From: JAKEGK01 sp036507695
GTDB lineage: Bacteria; Pseudomonadota; Gammaproteobacteria; SZUA-152
NCBI GenBank assembly: GCA_036507695.1
Contig: DATCIR010000101.1
Coordinates: forward strand, 1-10,100
Reading direction: 5' to 3'
DNA length: 10,100 nucleotides
Positions within the stretch are counted from its first letter, which is position 1; every line of letters starts with the position of its first letter. Under the pieces are notes generated by a model. It did no database searches. It saw nothing but the letters and a program-made list of their open reading frames with translations, and was not told the origin of the DNA. The position numbers and the translations under genes are program-made. Shown here piece after piece: positions 1 through 6,419 of the stretch.

Positions 1-2
1 CT

Positions 3-65
3 TCCCTGTTACCGATGATGCTGGCAATACTCCTGGTGATGATTTTGCTGCGCCGCGTTTATTAA
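3..65 (+). CDS. possible 3' end of a + strand gene entering from the left (membrane tail)
   Basis: Only the last codons of a gene can be present here. The frame from base 3 ends at TAA 63-65 and gives a strongly hydrophobic tail, LLPMMLAILLVMILL, followed by RRVY. That resembles a C-terminal membrane anchor with a positive cytoplasmic end. The frame from base 2 is also open to TAA 77-79 and gives a hydrophilic tail ending RLLIVKK, and its codons look more RNY-like. The window does not decide between the two frames. No function is assigned. No T-rich terminator for the + strand follows. Confidence 0.3.
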   Translation, partial: SLLPMMLAILLVMILLRRVY

Positions 66-84
66 TCGTGAAAAAATAAGGCGC

Positions 85-109
85 AAAAAAGCGGGCGCCA
101 GCGCCCGCT
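85..109 (-). terminator. Rho-independent terminator of soxB
   Basis: A perfect 8-bp GC-rich stem (90-97 paired with 102-109) has a 4-base loop. Read on the - strand it is followed by six T (90-85). It lies about 45 bases after the soxB stop. On the + strand the stem is not followed by T, so it acts mainly in the soxB direction. Confidence 0.85.
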
Positions 110-152
110 GTAAAACGCTAATATAGAGCACCAAACAGCAAGCTGTTAGCGC

Positions 153-1880
153 TCAGACAATATAACCAAACGTATCCGGGACTCCTTTAATTTTCGGTAA
201 ATTGAGCTCCTTGATTTTGACGGTTTCTTTTTTTAGCAGGTACTGTTCGACAATTTCCCAAATCGGAATACCTTCACGGGGTTCGGCGACGCTGGCCCAG
301 CCGGCAACCCGGTATTTTTTGTCAGGATCAAGGGGTTTGCCATGGAGTTCCATATCCGTAATGCGATTGCCAATGGTTAGAGTGGGATCGATCGCGTACT
401 TTAACCCACCAATGCGCACCATGTCGCCGCCTTGCTGATAATACGGGTCGGCATTGAACAAGTTGTCCGCCACGTCTTCCATGATCATCTTGATATCTCT
501 TCCTGAGATGTTGTTGAGTGTGGAAGCCGCGTAGGTAATGGCCGTATGCGTCATGACGTGTTCCATGGTAATGGCCTCGCCAGGCAGCACGCTGACACCC
601 CAGCGAAACCCGGGGGAGAAGCCAATTTCAGCATCCATCACTTCGAGCATCGCATCGAGTATGAGCTGATCGAAAGTGCCATTGAAATTACCGCGGCGAT
701 AAAGGAGTTCGTCAGCAATGGCGAGTTTCTGGTTGAGTTGCGTTTCAAAAGGCTGGCGGACTTTCTTGATGTGGGCGTCCATTTCCGGGTCAGCCGCAAG
801 CAGGTTGGCGAAAATGGGCAGCAGATTAAAGTTGTAATCCCTGATTTTGCCATCTTGTACGTCAAGGTCCAGTACCGCCAAAAACTTGGTATTGGAACCG
901 GAGTTTATCACCAGGGTACGGTTGCCATCGGGGTCCTTGACTTCAAACGGTTTGGGCACGGCATCGTGGGTATGGCCGCCGAAGATGGCGTCGATACCCC
1001 GAATCCGGCTGGCCATTTTAATGTCAACATCCATACCATTGTGCGATAGCACAACAACAACCTGCGCGCCTTTTTGGCGGGCTTCGTTCACGTATTTTTG
1101 CATGCTATCGTCACGAACGCCGAAGCTCCAGTCCGGAATCATATAACCTGGATTGGCAATCGGCGTATAAGGAAAGGCCTGGCCAATAATCGCAACAGCA
1201 ACACCGTTGATATCTTTTATGACATAGGGTTTAAATACCGCTTCTTCCCATTGATTGTCGATGACGTTTTGCGCCACGAATTCTATGCTGTCTTTGAGAT
1301 CATTGTTGATTAGTTCTTTTACACGCTCCGCGCCGAAGGTAAACTCCCAGTGGCCGGTCATGACATCCACACCGAGTAATTTACAGGCATCGACCATGTC
1401 CTGCCCATTGGTCCATAGCGATGTAGCGGATCCTTGCCAGGTATCGCCACCGTCCAATAACAGCGATCCAGGCCGTTGGCTTCGGATTTGTTTTACTAAC
1501 GTTGCCAAGTGGGCAAAGCCGCCGATTTTGCCATATTGCTGGGCCGCTTGCGTAAAATTGAGAAAGGTAAAAGCATAGGCTTCACGGGAGCCGGGTTTTA
1601 CACCGTAGTATTTTAGATGGTGCTCACCAACCAGATGGGGTGGGCGTCCGTTCATCACGCCAACGCCGATATTGATATTGGGTTCCCGGAACCAGACCGG
1701 CATGAGCTGCGCGTGGCAATCCGTGAAGTGTAATAGCGATACATTGCCTTTCGGAGGCACGTCATAGAGGTTTTCCATGACAGCGCCGGTGCTTATTGGC
1801 TTATCGGTTTTAGATTTGCCACAACTGACCAAACTGGCGGCCGCCAGCATTTGAAGAAACTCTCGGCGAGAGATATTCAT
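153..1880 (-). CDS. soxB: SoxB, thiosulfohydrolase (sulfate-releasing enzyme of the Sox complex)
   Basis: SoxB hydrolyses the S-sulfonate carried on SoxY and releases sulfate in the periplasm; it is a dimanganese enzyme related to 5'-nucleotidases. The 575-residue length is normal for the family. Metal-site motifs are visible: D54 and H56 (TDCHAQ), D146 (GGDTW), H177 (GHWEFT, the SoxB form of the nucleotidase GNHE box), H280 (LSHNG) and H303/H305 (GGHTHD). A conserved GGDMVR lies at 484-489. The N terminus has a twin-arginine signal (SRREFL, 4-9), as expected for a folded metalloenzyme. It is immediately followed by LVSC (17-20), which fits a lipobox, so the protein may be a lipoprotein. The ATG at 1880 has GGAGGT five bases upstream. 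The gene lies downstream of soxXYZA on the same strand, but a terminator and about 520 bases intervene, so separate transcription is likely. Confidence 0.97.
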   Translation of the reverse strand: MNISRREFLQMLAAASLVSCGKSKTDKPISTGAVMENLYDVPPKGNVSLLHFTDCHAQLMPVWFREPNINIGVGVMNGRPPHLVGEHHLKYYGVKPGSREAYAFTFLNFTQAAQQYGKIGGFAHLATLVKQIRSQRPGSLLLDGGDTWQGSATSLWTNGQDMVDACKLLGVDVMTGHWEFTFGAERVKELINNDLKDSIEFVAQNVIDNQWEEAVFKPYVIKDINGVAVAIIGQAFPYTPIANPGYMIPDWSFGVRDDSMQKYVNEARQKGAQVVVVLSHNGMDVDIKMASRIRGIDAIFGGHTHDAVPKPFEVKDPDGNRTLVINSGSNTKFLAVLDLDVQDGKIRDYNFNLLPIFANLLAADPEMDAHIKKVRQPFETQLNQKLAIADELLYRRGNFNGTFDQLILDAMLEVMDAEIGFSPGFRWGVSVLPGEAITMEHVMTHTAITYAASTLNNISGRDIKMIMEDVADNLFNADPYYQQGGDMVRIGGLKYAIDPTLTIGNRITDMELHGKPLDPDKKYRVAGWASVAEPREGIPIWEIVEQYLLKKETVKIKELNLPKIKGVPDTFGYIV

Positions 1881-2343
1881 TACCTACCTCCGGAACGTGC
1901 ACTAATGGATAATTACTGTTTACTAATCTAAATACTTTGGTGGCTAAAATTATTCGCGGTTGTCATTTGCACAATCGTTCAATCATGAGTGACGCAAAAG
2001 AACATTGAGAGTGTATTCCAAAAGACACAGAGAATATTAAAAGCCCGGCCACTGTACCTGAATACAATACGCAATTCAGTTTTTTACAACCAGGTGTGCT
2101 GCTTAATTAGCATTCCCGGCGCCATAATCCGACGATTGTTGGGCAGTTATTACAGCTGCGGCAAATAATACTGCATTTTGCTATTGATGGTAACTGCATG
2201 ATATTTTATAGGCCAATTACTGGCCAGAAATTATTCGTTGTCCTCAAATTAAATGGAGCAAGCCATTCACTATCTAGTGCTTCAATTACCGATTTTGGCA
2301 TTGGTTAACTGTGCGTGCCAGTATATATAAATGAAAAGAGGAT
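1881..2343. other. non-coding spacer between soxA terminator and soxB
   Basis: About 460 AT-rich bases without a convincing gene. It must hold the soxB promoter, but I found no good sigma-70 pair. The best -10-like hexamer on the - strand, AATAAT near 1950, lacks a properly spaced -35. An inverted repeat CTGAAT-N10-ATTCAG lies at 2058-2079. Short reading frames here, such as the 31-codon one at 2301-2206 on the - strand, lack ribosome sites. Confidence 0.6.
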
Positions 2344-2374
2344 AAAAAAGCCGGCTAACGTCGATTAGCCGGCT
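2344..2374 (-). terminator. Rho-independent terminator of the soxXYZA operon
   Basis: A perfect 10-bp stem (2349-2358 with 2365-2374) has a 6-base loop. On the - strand it is followed by six T at 2349-2344. It sits about 28 bases beyond the soxA stop and closes the operon ahead of soxB. Confidence 0.92.
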
Positions 2375-2401
2375 CTAGAGGGCGTCTAATTTATCGAACT
2401 T

Positions 2402-3238
2402 TTATTTGCGAACGCCAGGACCGTTCCAGGGAATACCATTGCTCATATAGGTGAGGAAGTACTCCAGGTTACGGTATTCTTCGCTTTGAAGCTTGAAAGC
2501 TTTCGCACGAACCTGCAGATTACAACCTACGAAGCGGCGGTGTGCTGTACCGAGCCCACCCCACTTGGAACGATATACCGGGAAGTGCGAGAGGTGACCC
2601 AACGCCGGACTCAAAAGATCTGCACGGACTTTATTGCCTGCATTATCTACGTGGCAATGAGCGCAGGACATATTGAGCTGGCCACGGCGGGCATAATAGA
2701 ACTGCTTGCCTTTTTCGTAGGCATCTAAAGCACGCTGGTCGTGCGGAATCTTGATATCAATGATTTGGCCACGCGTCGTGTAGGCCATATACGCCAAGAT
2801 CGAAGCGAGTTTGCCTTTTTCGTAGTCCCAAGGTTTTTCGCCATTCTTTTCCAGGCAATCATTAATTTCCACATCCAGCGTTTTCACCTGGCCTGACTTT
2901 GTGTTGAAGTACGGGTAATCGCTCTTGATTCCTATACCTCCGTTTCTGAAACAACTCGCAAACGTTTTACCGTTCTTAAAAGGTGTATTGAACAGTTCTT
3001 CTCCTTCTTCGATGGCGATCTCATAAGGCGGAAATTCTTCAATAGCTTCCCATTGTTCGCGTGAAGAAGCGTCAATGGCGTATACGCCATTGGCGAATTC
3101 TTCCAGCGGTACATTCGGGAATCTTTCCAGGAAGTAACCACGAAACGCTTTAAGATCATCTTCTGGACTCGCGGTCGAGATAAGCGGAAAAGCTGAAACA
3201 ACTACAGCAGTCGCCGCGATCAGTAGAAGCCTCTTCAT
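2402..3238 (-). CDS. soxA: SoxA, cytochrome c subunit of SoxAX (monoheme type)
   Basis: SoxA with SoxX oxidatively joins thiosulfate to the SoxY cysteine in the periplasm. The protein has 278 residues counted from ATG 3238. A TTG directly before it (3241) is also possible, with AGGAG 8 bases away for TTG and 11 for ATG; I prefer ATG. A Sec signal peptide ends near STAS (residues 21-24). One heme site is present, CAHCH at about 192-196. The catalytic cysteine that ligates this heme is in RFVGCNLQVRA, at about residue 239. The N-terminal domain has no CxxCH. It keeps two single cysteines, CFRNGG (about 96) and NDCLEK (about 128), which in monoheme SoxA proteins form a disulfide where diheme SoxA has its first heme. 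It is the last gene of soxXYZA, 63 bases after soxZ. Confidence 0.96.
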   Translation of the reverse strand: MKRLLLIAATAVVVSAFPLISTASPEDDLKAFRGYFLERFPNVPLEEFANGVYAIDASSREQWEAIEEFPPYEIAIEEGEELFNTPFKNGKTFASCFRNGGIGIKSDYPYFNTKSGQVKTLDVEINDCLEKNGEKPWDYEKGKLASILAYMAYTTRGQIIDIKIPHDQRALDAYEKGKQFYYARRGQLNMSCAHCHVDNAGNKVRADLLSPALGHLSHFPVYRSKWGGLGTAHRRFVGCNLQVRAKAFKLQSEEYRNLEYFLTYMSNGIPWNGPGVRK

Positions 3239-3301
3239 CAATAGAAGTTCTCCTGTGCCGGAGTTGGTACGTATCGCGGCACTGGAAGCCCGGTAATTTT
3301 A

Positions 3302-3619
3302 TTATTTAATTGTTTCTTCATCAGTATCTGTATCGCCTTTGTTGTCAGTCCAGCTGACTTTGACGCTTTCACCTTTTTTAGCGCCTTTAAATTTGAAGGA
3401 CAGATACGGATTTTTAGATACCGCCACACTCCAGTTGGCAAGCAGCACTTGTTTTCCGCTGTGCTCGCATACCACTTCTTTGATAAAGTGGGGTGGTATC
3501 TTCTCGCCAGTCTTTTTGTCTGTGCGTAACCCAGTTTCCATTTCGTGACTCATCAGGGCTTTTACTTCGGTCACGTCGCCTTTTATTTCGGCGCGGATTC
3601 TAATGCTCTTTTTAGCCAT
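3302..3619 (-). CDS. soxZ: SoxZ, partner of the sulfur carrier SoxY
   Basis: SoxZ forms the heterodimer with SoxY that presents the carrier arm to SoxAX and SoxB. The 105 residues match the usual family length. Family features seen are the N-terminal KSIRIRAEIKGD strand, the PPHFIKEV segment at 42-49, NPYLSFKFKGAKKGE at 70-84, and a C terminus beginning SWTDNKGD with an acidic tail. There is no signal peptide, as is normal for SoxZ, which is exported as a passenger with Tat-targeted SoxY. The ATG at 3619 has GAGGA about seven bases upstream. It lies 67 bases after soxY in the same operon. The single cysteine (C51) is not a known catalytic residue. Confidence 0.97.
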   Translation of the reverse strand: MAKKSIRIRAEIKGDVTEVKALMSHEMETGLRTDKKTGEKIPPHFIKEVVCEHSGKQVLLANWSVAVSKNPYLSFKFKGAKKGESVKVSWTDNKGDTDTDEETIK

Positions 3620-3686
3620 TATAGTTTCCTCTACTTTCGTTACTTTTAATCATTGATGATTTGATAGTTTTACAATGTGGAGCGCA

Positions 3687-4151
3687 TTAACCGCCGCATC
3701 CGCCAATGGTTACTTTCACTTCCTTCTTCGCGCTAAAAAGGTTTCCGCCGGATTTGACGATAGCAATCAAGTCAGATGTTTTACCCATTTTTACGCGTGT
3801 TGAAACAAAGCCTTCGGAGTTGGCGGCCAATTTAAAATCAGCGGCAAGCGGTGAAGGATTTTTTTCTACCAGGACGGAAATAGATTCCACTTTTGGTAAG
3901 GAAGTAGAAATAGTGATTGGCACTACCGCACCGTTCTCCGCGATGTCCGGTGCTTTGATTTTGATATCGCCACTTGCGCTGTGAGTGACGCTGCCAACCA
4001 GAGAGTTCAGTGCCTCATCAACAGATTTTGCTGAAAACGCCGATTCAGGCCAAGCGGCAAGCACCATGCGAGGGGTTAACAATCCGGCACTAACGGCAGC
4101 GCCTACCATGCTGCTCGCAATTGTGCCTTGTAAAAACGTTCTGCGTTTCAT
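3687..4151 (-). CDS. soxY: SoxY, sulfur-carrier protein of the Sox system
   Basis: SoxY carries the sulfur intermediates covalently on the cysteine of a flexible C-terminal arm. Here the arm ends IGGCGG (C152 of 154 residues), the diagnostic GGCGG motif. The N terminus is a twin-arginine signal: KRRTFLQ at 2-8, then a hydrophobic stretch and a cleavage site near LAA (31-33). Tat export also carries the signal-less SoxZ. The mature Ig-like domain covers about 35-148. The ATG at 4151 has AGGAG nine bases upstream. The gene is second in the operon, 45 bases after soxX and 67 before soxZ. Confidence 0.98.
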   Translation of the reverse strand: MKRRTFLQGTIASSMVGAAVSAGLLTPRMVLAAWPESAFSAKSVDEALNSLVGSVTHSASGDIKIKAPDIAENGAVVPITISTSLPKVESISVLVEKNPSPLAADFKLAANSEGFVSTRVKMGKTSDLIAIVKSGGNLFSAKKEVKVTIGGCGG

Positions 4152-4196
4152 GTATATATGCTCCTGTGTTCCAAAAATTAAACCGATAAAGCTCTG

Positions 4197-4571
4197 TTAC
4201 AAAGAATGGATAAACTCTACAACTTTGTCCAACTCTTCTTCACTTAGCATTTTGTGTTTGCCAAATGGGGGCATGATCGTGTTGGGATTTGCTGCGGTGG
4301 CATCCCAGATTTGCGCCCGTAGTTTGGATTTATCTGGATACCTGGCTTTCATATTGACCAGTTCTGGGCCGATGTTGCCGGGAAGCGGGCCATCTGCAAT
4401 TTTGTGGCACGCCAGACAATTGCCCTTTTGACGATGGAAAGCAATTTCCTTGCCGTCATCAACTGCGGATTTCTCCTGTGCATTTACGGTCTTCGGTGTA
4501 AAAGACAAGCTACCAAGTACAATAACCACCCCAAGCGCGGTGGATAACATTGTTTTCGCGTACTGCCGCAT
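4197..4571 (-). CDS. soxX: SoxX, monoheme cytochrome c subunit of SoxAX
   Basis: SoxX accepts electrons from the SoxA active site and passes them to a c-type cytochrome. I place the start at ATG 4571 (124 residues) because GGAGGA lies five bases upstream. An upstream in-frame start at 4610 would put 13 hydrophilic residues ahead of the signal peptide and lacks a ribosome site. The Sec signal runs from MRQYAK through a hydrophobic core to VNA|Q (residue 31). The mature part has CLACH at 52-56 and TIMPPFG, whose M100 is the likely sixth heme ligand. The GNIGPEL segment at 65-71 is typical of SoxX. It is the first gene of soxXYZA, preceded by a promoter-like site and, further upstream, by the M48 terminator. 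Confidence 0.96.
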   Translation of the reverse strand: MRQYAKTMLSTALGVVIVLGSLSFTPKTVNAQEKSAVDDGKEIAFHRQKGNCLACHKIADGPLPGNIGPELVNMKARYPDKSKLRAQIWDATAANPNTIMPPFGKHKMLSEEELDKVVEFIHSL

Positions 4572-4634
4572 TGCTTCCTCCTTATCAGTTTCCGTTATTG
4601 TATTTATCACAGCGATAAGACGATGATTTACCGG

Positions 4635-4662
4635 TTAATACCATCACGTCTAACCCTGACAA
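4635..4662 (-). promoter_or_regulatory. candidate sigma-70 promoter of soxXYZA
   Basis: On the - strand TTGTCA (4662-4657, five of six to consensus) and TATTAA (4640-4635, four of six) are 16 bases apart. Transcription would start near 4628 and leave a leader of about 57 bases. The site lies between the M48 terminator and soxX. It is inferred only from sequence resemblance. Confidence 0.4.
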
Positions 4663-4744
4663 ATTATTTTTGGCAGAGAATTCCTGCGTAAAATAGGATT
4701 TGAAAAGTTATAACAGAAATGTTTAACCGTACAGTTGTTTATTC

Positions 4745-4796
4745 AAAAAAACCTGGCTATTTTGAAACTATTTGCCAGGCTTGTCAAAATAGTTTC
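4745..4796 (-). terminator. terminator of the M48 protease gene, with overlapping alternative hairpins
   Basis: On the - strand a 6-bp GC-rich stem (4779-4774 with 4757-4752) is followed by seven T (4751-4745), a plausible Rho-independent terminator starting just after the TAG stop at 4803. A second perfect 10-bp stem (4796-4787 with 4773-4764) interlocks with it: each stem has one arm in the loop of the other, so they compete or form a pseudoknot. Confidence 0.65.
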
Positions 4797-4802
4797 CGGG
4801 AA

Positions 4803-6296
4803 CTACTGAGTTGTACGGTAACTAGCCAATTCACCTTTGATTTGTTTGATGACAGCTTTCAATCTAAGTTCACGAAACTGGTTATTCCCAGTTTCCTTGA
4901 GTGCTTCTTCAAAATGGTTTATAGCGGTATTGAATTCGCCCAAGGCTTTATAATAATTACCGAGTGCTTCGTAAGCTTCACTGTTCCGGCCCGCTTTTTG
5001 TGCTGCATTTGCCAGTAATTTAAACGTTTCAGGTTTATATCGGCCGCTGCGAATTTGATTTTCCAAAATGTGAATAGCCGTTGAGGCGTCGCCGTTAAAC
5101 AGAGACGCCTCGGCGTAAAGCGTTGTAAGCGCCAGATTATCTGGGTAAATGAGTATCGCGCTCTGCAGAAGTGCAATAGCTTCACGATAGTTTTTCGCGT
5201 CAATTTCATTCTCGGCAGACGCCAGAATATAGGCGAGCCGTTGGGGTTCGGCATCAAGTAACGAGCGTAACAGTTGTTTTGCCTTGCTGTAATTACGTTG
5301 CTGATGGTAGCGCAGCGCCATTTCGTAGCGTTGCAAAGGATTAACTTTTTCATTTTGCTTATGCGTTTTTTCAAACTCGATTATGAGTGATTTCTGTTGT
5401 TCGTCTTTGGTTGAAAGAACGGTAAGCCTGGTTTTTACCAAATCAAACGCCGTAGGTTGTTCGTCCGGCGGCCTTTTTGCCGGAGCAAGTAGATAACTTG
5501 CGGCCCTTCCGCGTGTGTCGGCAATTCGGGAACTGGTAACCGGGTGAGTCAGCAAAAATTCCGGAATACTGTGTTGACTAAATTTACTGGCTTTTAAAAG
5601 TGTTTCAAAGAAATTTGCCATGTCGTTCGGGTTGTATCCAGCACTGGCAAGCATTTCAATGCCTACGCGGTCGGCTTCCTGTTCGTGCGCACGCGAATAA
5701 CTGAGCTGCTGTTGATACGCGCCTCCCAAGGTGCTCGCAATTACGGCTTCTCCCGCTTGACCGCCGGCCTGGCTTCCAAGCAGGATCGCGGCGATCATCG
5801 CGCCGATTGTTGCCATTGATAAATTTTGAGAAGCGCTTAGGGTTCGAAGATAATGTTGCTGCAAAACGTGCGCAATTTCGTGGGCTATTACTGACGACAG
5901 CTCACCTTCGTTTCTTACGGCTAGAATTAAACCGGTATGAACACCAATCGATCCTGACGGATATCTGGCCGGGCCCGCGAAGGCGTTTATTGTCGGGTCA
6001 TCCACGATGAAAAACGTAAAAGTCTGGTCCCGGGTATCCACTTGCGAGGCAAGTTTTTCCCCCAGCGCCTGAAGGTATTCGTTGCTGAACATGTCATCCT
6101 GCAGCTTTAACGCGGCGCGCACCTGACGCATGAACTCTCTTCCAAGGCGCCGTTCATCTTCGGGGGACAATAATAGTTCTGAGCTATTGCCGATATCCGG
6201 CAGGTTGCTGGCTGATGCGGGTCGCGGAAACAAAGCCGCGCAGGCCAGTAGAACCAGCAGCAAGCCGGCGGCAGGTTTAATAAAAATATGAGGCAT
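4803..6296 (-). CDS. bepA: M48 family periplasmic metalloprotease with TPR domain (BepA-like)
   Basis: BepA-type proteins act in the periplasm on outer-membrane protein assembly, degrading or chaperoning stalled LptD and BAM substrates. Counted from ATG 6296 the protein has 497 residues, close to E. coli BepA (487). A Sec signal ends near ASA, at about residue 29. Counting from two residues upstream (TTG 6302), the M48 domain has the zinc site HEIAH (141-145), then AHEQEAD with E207 as third ligand, and H253 in THPVTSSR, the region of the BepA regulatory histidine. TPR-like helices occupy about 322-470 (NYSKAKQLLRSLL, NYREAIALLQSAI, EFNTAINHFEEAL). LLAC in the signal region could be a weak lipobox. 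There is no clear ribosome site, and a small reading frame stops right before the start, so coupled translation is possible. It is divergent from tusA; as I recall, a BepA-like gene also neighbours a TusA-like gene in Pseudomonas. Confidence 0.9.
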   Translation of the reverse strand: MPHIFIKPAAGLLLVLLACAALFPRPASASNLPDIGNSSELLLSPEDERRLGREFMRQVRAALKLQDDMFSNEYLQALGEKLASQVDTRDQTFTFFIVDDPTINAFAGPARYPSGSIGVHTGLILAVRNEGELSSVIAHEIAHVLQQHYLRTLSASQNLSMATIGAMIAAILLGSQAGGQAGEAVIASTLGGAYQQQLSYSRAHEQEADRVGIEMLASAGYNPNDMANFFETLLKASKFSQHSIPEFLLTHPVTSSRIADTRGRAASYLLAPAKRPPDEQPTAFDLVKTRLTVLSTKDEQQKSLIIEFEKTHKQNEKVNPLQRYEMALRYHQQRNYSKAKQLLRSLLDAEPQRLAYILASAENEIDAKNYREAIALLQSAILIYPDNLALTTLYAEASLFNGDASTAIHILENQIRSGRYKPETFKLLANAAQKAGRNSEAYEALGNYYKALGEFNTAINHFEEALKETGNNQFRELRLKAVIKQIKGELASYRTTQ

Positions 6297-6302
6297 TTTC
6301 AA

Positions 6303-6419
6303 TTAGAGGCTGTTATATTGCGTCCATTTTAGGCGTTGCTGAACGGCAAGGGCAATGTAAAGTAAACGCTGTTCCATAACTTCGGTATCGCGATGATTAG
6401 TTAAGAAGTGGTGGATCAA
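6303..6419 (-). CDS. possible small gene or leader peptide abutting the M48 gene
   Basis: This - strand frame encodes 38 residues from TTG 6419, or 24 from ATG 6377 (MEQRLLYIALAVQQRLKW, then TQYNSL). Its TAA (6305-6303) is directly followed by TTG 6302 and by ATG 6296 of the M48 gene, in frame. The second half would form an amphipathic helix, and codon choice looks like that of the neighbours. Against it: there is no ribosome site before either start, the length is marginal, and a promoter-like pair (6355-6350 and 6331-6326) lies inside it. I do not recognise the product. It could be a leader coupling translation to the M48 gene, or chance. Confidence 0.25.
   Translation of the reverse strand: MIHHFLTNHRDTEVMEQRLLYIALAVQQRLKWTQYNSL
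6326..6355 (-). promoter_or_regulatory. candidate sigma-70 promoter of the M48 gene
   Basis: On the - strand TTGCCC (6355-6350) and TAAAAT (6331-6326, five of six) are 18 bases apart, giving a start near 6319 and a leader of only about 23 bases without a ribosome site. It conflicts with the small reading frame that spans it. At most one of the two readings is right. Confidence 0.3.

Noticed and set aside
546..1049. 167-codon + strand open frame opposite soxB
   Set aside because: Lies entirely antisense to the well-supported soxB coding sequence, has no ribosome site or family resemblance, and is a codon-bias shadow.
2206..2301. 31-codon - strand frame after the soxA terminator (MPKSVIEALDSEW...)
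   Set aside because: Protein-like composition but no ribosome site or promoter and no recognised family; too short to support.
4572..4610. N-terminal extension of SoxX (13 extra residues)
   Set aside because: It would put hydrophilic residues before the signal peptide, and the strong GGAGGA site fits the ATG at 4571.
4719..5018. 99-codon + strand frame overlapping the M48 gene end and terminator
   Set aside because: Mostly antisense to the TPR part of the M48 gene and runs through the terminator hairpins; no ribosome site.
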